From: Rhodoferax ferrireducens
GTDB taxonomy: Bacteria > Pseudomonadota > Gammaproteobacteria > Burkholderiales > Burkholderiaceae_C
Direction: 5' to 3'
DNA: 64,000 bases
NCBI RefSeq assembly: GCF_003347515.1
Contig: NZ_QEII01000265.1
Location: forward strand, 1-64,000
Below the pieces are notes generated by a model. It was not told the DNA's origin. It worked only from the letters and a program-made list of their open reading frames with translations, and ran no database searches. Shown here in pieces: positions 50,669 to 58,999 of this stretch; positions within the stretch are counted from its first letter, which is position 1, and each line of letters starts with the position of its first letter. The translations under genes and the position numbers were made by a program.

Positions 50669-52492
50669 ATGGCAGTTGTAGGGTTTGACTTTGGGACTAC
50701 TAACAGTCTCATTTCCATCGTTCAGGGAGACCGTGTAATCAGCTTTAATGATGAACAAGGTCTTCCAATACCTTCAGTGGTCTCTTACGAGGGTTCAAAG
50801 ACCGTTGTAGGTCGGCAAGCTCGGGAGCGCATGAGCAAGGCTGGGCTCGGTGTTCAGGGCAACCTGGTTCGGTCGCCTAAGACACTCCTGGGCAAAGAGA
50901 GTGTTTACGTTGGAGGCAAGGAACGTAGCCCAGTCGACATTGTTCGGGACGTTGTTCAGTTTGTGCGGTCGGAGGCCATGCAAACAAGAACTGTGAAGAA
51001 TCTCAAAGCCGACCGGGCTGTTGTGACAATTCCGGTGAACATGGAGGGCCGACGCCGGTCGCTTTTGCGTGACGCATTCCGCGCGGCTGGAATCAGCATC
51101 GTGCAGTTCGTCCACGAACCTCTAGCCGCGCTCTATGGCTACTTGAGGTCGCAGGACGACCTAAAAGCCACTATTCGCATGTTCGACCGTAAGTTAGTCC
51201 TGGTTTTTGATTGGGGCGGTGGCACTCTGGATTTGACACTTTGCCGGGTTGTTGATGGCATGTTGGTTCAGGTCGGCAATGACGGAACCGACGACGTTGG
51301 TGGGGACCTATTTGACGAAGAGATTCGCAATGAAGTCGAGAAACGCGTTCGTGCGCAGATGAACCATGCAGGCGAGGTCCAGGTGCATGAAGATGCTCGT
51401 ACTCGGCTAATGCATGAATGCGAAAAGGCGAAGATTGACCTCAGTGGGCGTAGTAACGCCAATATCTTCGTTCAGACGTTCTTCCATGAGTTTGAGGACC
51501 CCGCGCTTGACCTAACACTTTCCCGTGATGACCTTGAGGGCATTGTGGCGAACCTTGTCACCAAGGGAATTTCGCGAATTGAACACCTCTTGGCACGTGA
51601 AGGCTATTCCACTACCTCAGTCTCCCTCTGCCTTGCAACTGGAGGCATCGTGAACATGCCTTTGGTGAAGGCGCGGTTGCACGAGCTTTTTGGCCCACAG
51701 CGAGTCCATGTATCCGAACGAAGTGCCTCACTGATTTCTGAAGGCGCCGCTTGGGTTGCTCACGACAAGGCAAGGCTTCATTTAGCCAAAAATGTTGAGC
51801 TGACACTTGCCCGCAATTCGTACATGCCGCTTCTGAACGCGGGTTTAGAAATGCCTATCGAGAGTGAAGTCTGTAAGGATAGCTTCACCGTTTACTGCGT
51901 GGACCCCACGGATGGGCATGGGAAGTTTCAATTGGTCTCTCCGCACAGAGCAGGCCCTAAGGTGATGCCTGACGATAAAAGAAGAACGCTGGCGAATCTG
52001 GTCGTAAACGTGGACAGGAAGGCCGCTCCATTCAAGGAACGTCTGCAACTTGATGTCGCTATTGATGACAACCTGGTACTAGTTGCAAAAGCTCGCTCTC
52101 TGAACATGCGGGGGTTGGCAGAGGTGGAGATACATGACTTGGAGTTCGCGCTTCACTTTCCATCCGATGGCAATGAATGGAAACACACTACCACGATGTC
52201 CGACTCCAACGAAGACAATGCAAAGCATGAGCCAGGTGACCTTGTGATGCGGTCGAACATCGCCGCTCAGGAGAATAGTCTCTTGGTTCCCGGTGAGGTG
52301 CTGTACCGCTTCGACCCCAGGTACTTTGATATGCGCAAGAGCCCGCCCCAGCTACAGATTGACGAAAAGCTGTACTACGAACCGTGCGTCTACTGCCGCA
52401 GGGCGTCAAATGACCCGTTGTGTCGTTGCTTGACCTCCGCTGCTAGCAGGGCATCAACATATGACTCTCCCTCGCCTGGTAGCGCGCTTTGA
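50669..52492 (+). CDS. Divergent Hsp70 (DnaK-family) with C-terminal Cys cluster
   Basis: A 607-residue protein. The nucleotide-binding domain has phosphate 1 GFDFGTTNSL (5-14), VVTIPVNMEGRRRS, FVHEPLAALYGY, phosphate 2 VFDWGGGTLDLTL (179-191) and the adenosine segment LATGGIVNMPLV. The substrate-binding part is divergent (about 380-520). A C-terminal Cys573-x2-Cys576-x8-Cys585-x-Cys587 cluster can bind zinc and is absent from DnaK. No J-protein or GrpE gene is nearby. As last gene of the operon, 4 bp after the coiled-coil gene, it is probably specialised to hold or release the GTPase/zinc-finger partners rather than a general chaperone. Confidence 0.9.
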   Translation: MAVVGFDFGTTNSLISIVQGDRVISFNDEQGLPIPSVVSYEGSKTVVGRQARERMSKAGLGVQGNLVRSPKTLLGKESVYVGGKERSPVDIVRDVVQFVRSEAMQTRTVKNLKADRAVVTIPVNMEGRRRSLLRDAFRAAGISIVQFVHEPLAALYGYLRSQDDLKATIRMFDRKLVLVFDWGGGTLDLTLCRVVDGMLVQVGNDGTDDVGGDLFDEEIRNEVEKRVRAQMNHAGEVQVHEDARTRLMHECEKAKIDLSGRSNANIFVQTFFHEFEDPALDLTLSRDDLEGIVANLVTKGISRIEHLLAREGYSTTSVSLCLATGGIVNMPLVKARLHELFGPQRVHVSERSASLISEGAAWVAHDKARLHLAKNVELTLARNSYMPLLNAGLEMPIESEVCKDSFTVYCVDPTDGHGKFQLVSPHRAGPKVMPDDKRRTLANLVVNVDRKAAPFKERLQLDVAIDDNLVLVAKARSLNMRGLAEVEIHDLEFALHFPSDGNEWKHTTTMSDSNEDNAKHEPGDLVMRSNIAAQENSLLVPGEVLYRFDPRYFDMRKSPPQLQIDEKLYYEPCVYCRRASNDPLCRCLTSAASRASTYDSPSPGSAL

Positions 52493-52758
52493 ACGGTACT
52501 TCTTCGAACGAACCTTACGCTGTGAGCTATCTCCATGAAACACTTTGGTTTTTCAGGGAGCATTTCAATGCCAAATTTAGAGACAGAAGCAGGTTTTCAG
52601 TACCGGCACTCCCGTAATCCTTGGTCTCACTATGTGAAAAGGTCGAAGAGGGTGGATTACGGGACTGCCTCGTCTGCGCTAATCGATACGTTGCATTCCT
52701 GGAGCCTTGCGTATCTGTAATCTGATTTTGAGAAGAAGTACACCCTCGCCCTTTCGAA

Positions 52759-53143
52759 ATGAGTTCCGCCCACCACACATCCCCTTTGGCATCGACTCCG
52801 ATGGCGTGGTCGTGGATGCCCATCGCGTGAGCGTGGCCTCGCAAGCAACTGCATCTGTCCAGGTTGCAAGCAACCGCTGATGGCAAAGCAAGGCGAAATT
52901 TATGTTCACCACTTCAGCCATGTCGGCGACCGGAGTTGCACCAACGGCCAGGTGATGGCGCTCATGATGGCAGCCACGAAGGTGCTTGTGCACGAGAAGC
53001 GGCTGGCGCTGCCGGATTTGATGGCAACAGTCGAATATGCCAGCGGACGCAGTGTACGCGACGGTCCGTTGGGCGATTGTGCGGGGTCAAACAACTTGCA
53101 CAAACCTAACTCTGCCACCTTGTACGCGGACTATCGCCGCTAG
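52759..53143 (+). pseudogene. CoiA-like family gene remnant, frameshifted
   Basis: One frame reads HIPFGIDSDGVVVDAHRV (from about 52777), like the start of CoiA-like zinc-ribbon/nuclease proteins (xxPYGIxxxGxxVxxxxV). At about 52828 the match shifts frame to ERGLASNCICPGCKQPLMAKQ, then GEIYVHHFSHVGDRSC and HEKRLALPDL. The CxCPGC...K-x-G...HHFxH pattern is the CoiA-type N-terminal zinc module. Sequence ends at 53143, long before a nuclease domain would be complete, so the gene is both shifted and truncated. Confidence 0.6.
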
Positions 53144-53175
53144 ACTCACAACTCAACTAACAATATGGTGTAAAT

Positions 53176-53844
53176 ATGGCTGTCAATGCAACTGCAAGTG
53201 TAAGCAAGAAAATATCTGGCAAGAAGTCAGTAGCATCCGCAGGTGTCGTTAAGCCTGTTGCAAAGGCTGGTGAAATTTTGAAGACCGCTACTGAAGGCAA
53301 GAAAAAAAAGGCATCGCGTGAATCAAAAGTCATATCTGAATCGTCTACCTTATCGCCTTTGAAAAATTCAGTTGCTGATTCCCCAAGAGTTCCCAAGCAG
53401 ACAAGAGAAGAGGTCGCCGCCTCGAAGAAGGCCGAACGTGAGCGAAATGAATTGCTCTACCGGATTACCAGCGTTCTAGTTCCAATGCACTTTGGAAATT
53501 CGAACGTTGAGAAAGTATTTAAGGCTCAGCAACTCCGCCCCGAGACTGCCATATCTCTGATGTTTATTGGTAGCAGACCCGAAGGTATGTGTGAGACGTC
53601 CATTGCCATGAATCTCCGCGGTAGTGGTTTTGGCCGTCGAGAGGCTATGCTTATCCCATACATGGGAATGTCAAGCATGATTGGCTCCAAGCTCGGAAAA
53701 TGGGCCAAAAAACAAAATCCTGACGCAACCGAGGACGAGCGCAGCCTGGAAAAAATGGTGTTGACAGCAAAGGGTAAGAAGATTTTCGATATCACCAAGC
53801 GGTCAGTCCTTTCGCCCTGGGTTCCTCAGCACTCATATCTTTGA
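53176..53844 (+). CDS. Hypothetical basic protein
   Basis: A 222-residue protein with a Lys/Ala/Ser-rich, probably disordered N-terminal 95 residues (SKKISGKKSVASAG, EGKKKKASRESK) followed by a more ordered part: ELLYRITSVLVPMHFGNSNVEKVF, LMFIGSRPEGMCETSIAMNLRGSGFGRREAMLIPYMGMSSMIG. No family recognised. The basic tail could bind nucleic acid. It stands alone between two gene remnants. Confidence 0.62.
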   Translation: MAVNATASVSKKISGKKSVASAGVVKPVAKAGEILKTATEGKKKKASRESKVISESSTLSPLKNSVADSPRVPKQTREEVAASKKAERERNELLYRITSVLVPMHFGNSNVEKVFKAQQLRPETAISLMFIGSRPEGMCETSIAMNLRGSGFGRREAMLIPYMGMSSMIGSKLGKWAKKQNPDATEDERSLEKMVLTAKGKKIFDITKRSVLSPWVPQHSYL

Positions 53845-53921
53845 CAATAACAACGGGGCTCAAATTGGCAACCTCGCTCGGGGACGAAGCCGGGTAATGC
53901 GTCAAAGCGCTGTCGGTGCCG

Positions 53922-54534
53922 CGCGACAGGACGTTGCTGGTACGGTGGCAATTTGACACAGTTGAGCTTGACCAGGTGGGTAGAGCTGATGTCGCATGTA
54001 CTACTGCTGATGGGACCACCATGTTTGTCGTGATACCGGTGCCCGAACAGTCAGAAGGGGCGCTGGTGCCGGAAGGTCGCCTGAATTCTGGCACGCTGCA
54101 CACCATCAGCACGGGCTCAAGCGAGATGCGCCCATCTACCGGTTGGAGATTCAGTCCTTACCGGGCGCGGACAAAGCGAATATCTCAGGTTTGGCCTTGG
54201 GAGAGGCGGTGCGGGTGGCATTTGACTATTTCAAAGTCACCTCTAGCCGGGTCAGTGCGTCCATCACCCCGAGGGAGCGAGATTTTCACCCGCACCTGGT
54301 CGGCCTGCAAACAGCGGTGCCCCACAGGCATTGACGGTGGCCAGCTTCATCGCGCTGTGCTCGGCGGCGCTGGCCAAGCCGGTGCAGTCGCAATTGGCGG
54401 TGATGAGAGATATGAGTTTGGGCGGCACCGTCATACAGGTACGCAGCCCGGCTGAGTGTGTGCACGTGGCGATTGATGCCGGTGCCATGCGTATCAGTCT
54501 GGCTTGTCGCTGGTATGGCTGTGACCAGGAATAG
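53922..54534 (+). pseudogene. brxL: brxL (BREX Lon-like) C-terminal remnant in three frames
   Basis: Three consecutive segments in different frames match the C-terminal Lon-protease-like part of BrxL in order: VGRADVACTTADGTT...IPVPEQSEGALVPEGRLNSGTLHTIS (to about 54120), then IYRLEIQSLPG...ALGEAVRVAFDYFKVTSSRVSASI..RERDFHPHLVGLQ (54135-54330), then LTVASFIALCSAALAKPVQSQLAVMRDMSLGGTV (54331-54430) and ECVHVAIDAGAMRI. Two frameshifts and loss of the AAA half show it is dead. It records a former BREX locus. Confidence 0.78.
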
Positions 54535-55306
54535 CGCCCCTGATTTGCCTCCGACTAATACCAGTCATTGGCCGTGGGTGATTCAAAGGCGAGTTTCATA
54601 GGTCCAACATCACAAGCAAGCCAATCAGCGCCGCCGCACGGGCTTTTTGACATCGCAGTCTTATGCGTTGTCAAAGGGGCATTCGGAGCTGGACTGACTG
54701 GTCAGGCTGAGGCCATTGATTTGCCATTGCTAGGTTCGGATGAAAAGGGTGCTTTGCGGATAAGCCCTGCAAACTGAACAGGCACTGCACCCAGGTATCC
54801 GTGAAAATATTTTCTGGAAATCTCTCGCGCGGTCAAGATTCCAGCTACATTATGTTCATTCATCAATGACTAGCTCCTGCAGTTAGCTCATCCCAAGGCA
54901 AGTAACGCGAAACCGCGTGAACGCTGTCTGACGTCCAAGCGACAAGCTCGTTATGGACTGACAAGAATCCCTTCGGGGTTCGAAACCTTATATCGATTGT
55001 TTCTAGGACTCTGTTTTGCCTTCTGGCTTTTCAGTTTCTGTTTCCTCCAAACGCTCCGCATCGCCGGACCGCGGCAGTTCTTTAAAAAGTTGTGAGCAGC
55101 CAGATGACCGGCAGGTGAGCGTTAATCGTCCTTCGAGACGAAACCCACCGCCGGGGTACGCAATGCGTAGAACCTGACAGGCTGGAGGCTTCAGTTAAGA
55201 GGACTGAGGTGGTCGCTGGAAGTGCGGCAATAGAAGGCAATTTGAAAGAATCGAAAAATTTAAATATAGCTGCCCCAAAAGTGGGTGGCTTTTCAAGGAC
55301 AAAAAA
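54535..55306. other. Long intergenic region, no supported gene
   Basis: About 770 bp with only short frames lacking ribosome sites. I recognise no repeat, terminator or RNA gene. Probably more decayed DNA following the brxL remnant. Confidence 0.35.
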
Positions 55307-55852
55307 ATGAACCATATTGATACTCTGCAAGCTCTTTTGAACGATGTAAAGGGGAATGAATTTCTTGGTGATGCCAAGAAAATATCTGGCTACCTGAAGT
55401 CCCTGAGCCTGCTGGCTGACGCAATGTCGCGTAGCAGTTGGCAGCAGTTTGAACTTGATGTCGTTGGTGAGTTGAAGGCGCTAAATGCAGGACCTGAAGT
55501 GACCAGGGGACTGGAGACCAAAGTGCAGTTGGCGCAGAGGGAGTTAGAACTTGCTGACCTCCAAGTAAAGCTGATGGACTTCCACTGTTGCGCTGCATCG
55601 AGTGCCTTCATGTCAAAGGAAGATGCTGCAAAGAGCCTTCGGAAAATTGCTGACCAGATTGAGGCAGCAGATTCGAAGCTGTTTCCCAAACCCTGGACAG
55701 AAGAGGATGTAAAGGCATATACCAATCAAATTGGTGCTGAATACATTGAAGATGAGGGCAAGGTCGAAGACTTTCTGAACCGAATGAAAAATCAGTCAAA
55801 AGATAAAGTTCGGGTGCAACCCAAAGCCGGGAAGATAAAAGAAAAAAGATAA
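55307..55852 (+). CDS. Hypothetical helical protein
   Basis: This 181-residue protein is preceded by AAGGA seven bases before its ATG. It is predicted almost all helical, with coiled-coil-like stretches (VTRGLETKVQLAQRELELADLQVKLMDF and AAKSLRKIADQIEAADSKL) and a basic C-terminal tail (KVRVQPKAGKIKEKR). No family recognised; the pattern resembles phasin-like or scaffolding proteins but is not diagnostic. Confidence 0.65.
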   Translation: MNHIDTLQALLNDVKGNEFLGDAKKISGYLKSLSLLADAMSRSSWQQFELDVVGELKALNAGPEVTRGLETKVQLAQRELELADLQVKLMDFHCCAASSAFMSKEDAAKSLRKIADQIEAADSKLFPKPWTEEDVKAYTNQIGAEYIEDEGKVEDFLNRMKNQSKDKVRVQPKAGKIKEKR

Positions 55853-56092
55853 CTAAGCAAGCACCTGCCGAGATGGCGGCATGACTTGCGGTAAGTCGAA
55901 CCGCAAGCAAGTTGTTTGACTACAGGGACTCGCCCCGACGGCGCGAGGAATGGAAGCGCAAGGCTTCTGTCGGGAATCATGGTGCTGATATCCCAAACCG
56001 AATGTATTAGTCCGGCGTCAAAGATTCAAACAGCCGGACGAATTCGGTCCGCTCCGCCCATCAAGCGCCTTCCAACCCTTACTCAATTTCCC

Positions 56093-56656
56093 ATGAGCGT
56101 GACTACGTTCGAGCTGCTGCATGCAGTTTTGCAACCAACTAACCAGTACTCCTATATGAACACTAACCAAATTACCCGCCCCGTCTTACACATTAACCAT
56201 TTTGCCAACCAACAAGCTTTGCGCTTACCAACAAAGGAGGACAGATTTACTGCTGCAAAAGCAGCGACTACAGCGCTTGTTCTCATACGTGGGCTCCCAG
56301 GGAGCGGCAAGAGCACCATGGCCAGCGTCTTGGTCATGGTTGGCTACAAGCATTTCGAGGCCGACATGTTCTTCGAAATTGATGGCATCTATCGATACGA
56401 TGCCACCCGTATTCGAGAAGCTCACGATTGGTGCAAACATATGACGCGAGACGCGCTAAGTAGAGGCGAAAACGTAGTTGTCAGCAATACGTTTACTCGG
56501 GTCAATGAGATGGCGCCGTATCTTGAAATGGGAGCAGGAAAAATTCGGGTCATCGAAGCCAAGGGCACATGGGAAAACTCACATGGTGTTCCAAGGCAAA
56601 TGGTTGACAGGATGGCGGCACGATGGGAGCTGTTTCCAACAGCGGCAAGCATTTGA
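56093..56656 (+). CDS. P-loop kinase-like ATPase (AAA_33/T4 PNK-type)
   Basis: The frame encodes 187 residues from ATG 56093, or 166 from ATG 56156 (MNTNQITRPV); neither has a clear ribosome site. Walker A LIRGLPGSGKST lies about 45 residues after the second ATG, followed by YKHFEADMFFEID, where the Asp fits a T4 polynucleotide-kinase-type acceptor, and VVVSNTFTRVNEMAPYLEMG with the lid-like downstream region. This pattern belongs to the AAA_33/zeta-like predicted kinases. Substrate unknown; RNA, nucleotide or small molecule are possible. Confidence 0.72.
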   Translation: MSVTTFELLHAVLQPTNQYSYMNTNQITRPVLHINHFANQQALRLPTKEDRFTAAKAATTALVLIRGLPGSGKSTMASVLVMVGYKHFEADMFFEIDGIYRYDATRIREAHDWCKHMTRDALSRGENVVVSNTFTRVNEMAPYLEMGAGKIRVIEAKGTWENSHGVPRQMVDRMAARWELFPTAASI

Positions 56657-56682
56657 TGGGCGCCAAATTCAAAGGAATAAAT

Positions 56683-57135
56683 ATGAACACATCATTCGAA
56701 AACCAAGCACTTCGGGAATCCCTTAGCCTCAAGAGCAAATATGTCGTCGACCATGTGACAACATCATTGACTCCGGAGCATGCCATGGAGATTGGTTGTG
56801 CACGATATCAATTTGCGTTGGAGGCAGCGCGAGAGCGGTTAAGTTGGTTGTTCTCTGTAGGCGAACTCCTTGTACTTATCGACTGCTATCGGGGCTATAT
56901 CTTCACCCCAGTTCGTTTTTCGACAATGGCATCGGACCTTTGTGACCATCTCGATATTGATTTTTCAGATTACAAATTGAGCATGCACAAGGCACTCATT
57001 GAAAAGGTGCATGAGCTTGAGCTACTTCTGAAAATTGCGCTGGCGGACGCATTGGAACAGCTCTGGCGCACCGGCAAAAAGAGCCAATATGAAATCGTGC
57101 AGTTTTTACGGACACTCGGTATTCGCTTGTTCTGA
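56683..57135 (+). CDS. Hypothetical helical protein downstream of the kinase
   Basis: This 150-residue protein starts at the ATG with AAGGA six to seven bases upstream (AAAGGAATAAAT). It is predicted helical (LEAARERLSWLFSVGELLVLIDCYRGY, MHKALIEKVHELELLLKIALADALEQLW). No known family. It follows the kinase gene by 26 bp and may share its transcript. Confidence 0.65.
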   Translation: MNTSFENQALRESLSLKSKYVVDHVTTSLTPEHAMEIGCARYQFALEAARERLSWLFSVGELLVLIDCYRGYIFTPVRFSTMASDLCDHLDIDFSDYKLSMHKALIEKVHELELLLKIALADALEQLWRTGKKSQYEIVQFLRTLGIRLF

Positions 57136-57383
57136 CTTCGGAGTGTCGGATTCAGGCAGATGCACCACGACTAGTCTGTGGTCGGTAGTTGAAACTGCGA
57201 ATCTAAAATCCTCTGTCCGCCAGTGGTTGGCCTGAGCTTTTTTCTTGGATTATTGGTCAGTACTGGCGCGGATGTCGCGCGGTGACGATATAGGTACGGA
57301 CGTTCAATTGGCGGAAAGAATGCTACCGCGCAAAAAGTCGATTGCCAGTATTGAAGTGCAGTCGTGCGTCGCACCAAGAGACT
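57136..57383. other. Intergenic stretch before dnaE2 tail remnant
   Basis: No supported gene on either strand. Probably scar DNA next to the dnaE2-like fragment. Confidence 0.35.
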
Positions 57384-57495
57384 TCAATGAAAGTCCCGAC
57401 TCGGCGCGGCGAGCCTTCCAAGCAGATGGGTCAAATCAACGAAGTGTTTTGCAATCAAATTGCGCACATCACCCTCGCGTTGCCGTGTCCCGTAT
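57384..57495 (-). pseudogene. Detached 3' tail of a dnaE2-like gene
   Basis: From TCAATGAAA to TCCCGTA this stretch is about 80-85% identical by eye to 59000-59115, the 3' end of the intact dnaE2 on the same strand, including the stop codon. It would encode about the last 36 residues of an error-prone polymerase. The rest of the gene is absent. Divergence shows it is not a recent duplication; it may come from another allele or from an insertion at the dnaE2 end. Confidence 0.78.
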
Positions 57496-57654
57496 GTTCA
57501 CATCCAATCTGGTTGATTCCGCGCAAATCGTTAGGCAGACCCTCCGGATATCGGTTGGCCGTGCTGCCACCCACGGCAGCACTTGTGAAGTGCAGGACCG
57601 GAGCACTCCCAAGGATACTAATACCCTTGAAATACTGAAAATGGGGCCGCAAGC

Positions 57655-58311
57655 TCACTGATAGCGCTTCTTCCCGGTGGGTGAGATGCAGAAGTGTCCA
57701 CCTTTGGGGCCGGTGCAATGAGACTCACCACTACAGGGACAACCAGACGCGATGCTGGTCCACGTTGGAATATTTTTACCCCCATGACGCCATTCCCACG
57801 GAGGCATCGGATTGGCATCGCGCCAAATCCCAAAATGGGAACTGTGCGCGCTATTCTCCGCCCTGGCATACAAAGCACGGTCGGCGACGGGCTGCTCTGC
57901 GCTGTATTCTTTGTAGTGCCATGCAAACCCTGACTTCACCTGTTCCAGGTTGGCGTCAACACCTTTCACGAGAACTTTTCCCACGGTGCGCCCGTATCTG
58001 TCAGATTTACCGGCCTGCACGTCAACCTGCTTTCCAAACACCAAGTCGGAAAGGTGCTCTTTTGAGCGCTGTCCGAAGGGCTGCGCCTTTTCAGGGGCAT
58101 CAATTCCGGTTAACCGAATACGGTGGATTGTTTTTCGGGCGTCCAGGACCTCGACGGTGTCGCCGTCAAGAACGCCAATGACTTTGCCCGACACCAGTGA
58201 ACCCGCGCCTGCAAAGCCAAATGCAGAAAGTGAAAGTAACAGGGCCAGCGCCGTCACTGTCAATCGGATGCAGCCTGAAAAGGCACTTGTGGTCTTGTTG
58301 TGGTTTTGCAT
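57655..58311 (-). CDS. Secreted thermonuclease (SNc/TNase family)
   Basis: This 218-residue protein has a signal peptide (basic start, then LTVTALALLLSLSAFGFAGA). The SNase fold follows: GKVIGVLDGDTVEVLD, RIRLTGIDAPEKAQPFGQRS (catalytic Arg and Asp/Glu region), DRYGRTVGKVLV (second Arg) and GFAWHYKEYS. A C-terminal Cys/Gly-rich tail (CPCSGESHCTGPKGGHFCISPTGKKRY) occurs in related betaproteobacterial nucleases. Calcium-dependent cleavage of DNA/RNA in the periplasm or outside is expected. Confidence 0.92.
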   Translation of the reverse strand: MQNHNKTTSAFSGCIRLTVTALALLLSLSAFGFAGAGSLVSGKVIGVLDGDTVEVLDARKTIHRIRLTGIDAPEKAQPFGQRSKEHLSDLVFGKQVDVQAGKSDRYGRTVGKVLVKGVDANLEQVKSGFAWHYKEYSAEQPVADRALYARAENSAHSSHFGIWRDANPMPPWEWRHGGKNIPTWTSIASGCPCSGESHCTGPKGGHFCISPTGKKRYQ

Positions 58312-58465
58312 CTGAGCCTATTTTCGCCCAGCATGCCACGTGCCCAGTTCAGGTATTTCCCGTCTCGCGTCATCGAGTAGCACCTTCCCGCACCATCCGA
58401 AGACAGCCACGGTTGTTTTGAATAAAATTTCAAGCAAGGACAATAGTTTTTTGAGGAGAGCAAAT

Positions 58466-58954
58466 ATGGAGCTTGATGAACTTAATCTGAGCAGCTATAG
58501 GGATATCCCAGAGAATTGCGTGCTAATGTTCGACATCGAAGGCGCGCCGGCCGATGCCCTGCAGTGCGGCGGGCAGGCAGCGATTGATGTGTTCAGACGT
58601 GCGAATGTGCATCCGTACTCTGCCTGGCTGGCCAGCCAAACGCTTGCTGTGGAATGGTCCGATGTCGCAATGGCGCCAGAAGATATAGCCAAGGAGCTCC
58701 TGGACAGGATGTATCCCCTTTGCGTTTGGGCTGACGCTTGGTCTGACGCCGAGCAAATGGCTTTAACGCAAGCGCTCAGTGGCCGTCCCGATGGCAGATA
58801 CGTCTACAGATTTACCGTTGCCTGCAATGGTCAGGACTTGGGGGATGATGGATGGGTCACCCACGTCAAGGGCAAGGGCCAATCTGCACTTAAAGCACCG
58901 CGCTATCTTGACTATTACTCCGGGGCGTCGGGTCAAAAATTGGCCAATTCGTAA
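58466..58954 (+). CDS. Hypothetical acidic protein
   Basis: This 162-residue protein starts at an ATG preceded by GAGGAG. It has an acidic N-terminus (MELDELNLSSYRDIPENCVLMFDIEGAPADAL) and a mixed alpha/beta middle, with WVTHVKGKGQSALKAPRYLDYYSG near the end. No recognised family or motif. It stands alone between the thermonuclease gene and dnaE2. Confidence 0.65.
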   Translation: MELDELNLSSYRDIPENCVLMFDIEGAPADALQCGGQAAIDVFRRANVHPYSAWLASQTLAVEWSDVAMAPEDIAKELLDRMYPLCVWADAWSDAEQMALTQALSGRPDGRYVYRFTVACNGQDLGDDGWVTHVKGKGQSALKAPRYLDYYSGASGQKLANS

Positions 58955-58999
58955 CGATTGAGTACACCAGTTATGCGGTAAGTATTCCGCTGGGCGACG

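Noticed and set aside
52527..52886. Minus-strand open frame after the Hsp70 gene
   Set aside because: It lies antisense to the recognisable CoiA-like remnant, which better explains the sequence.
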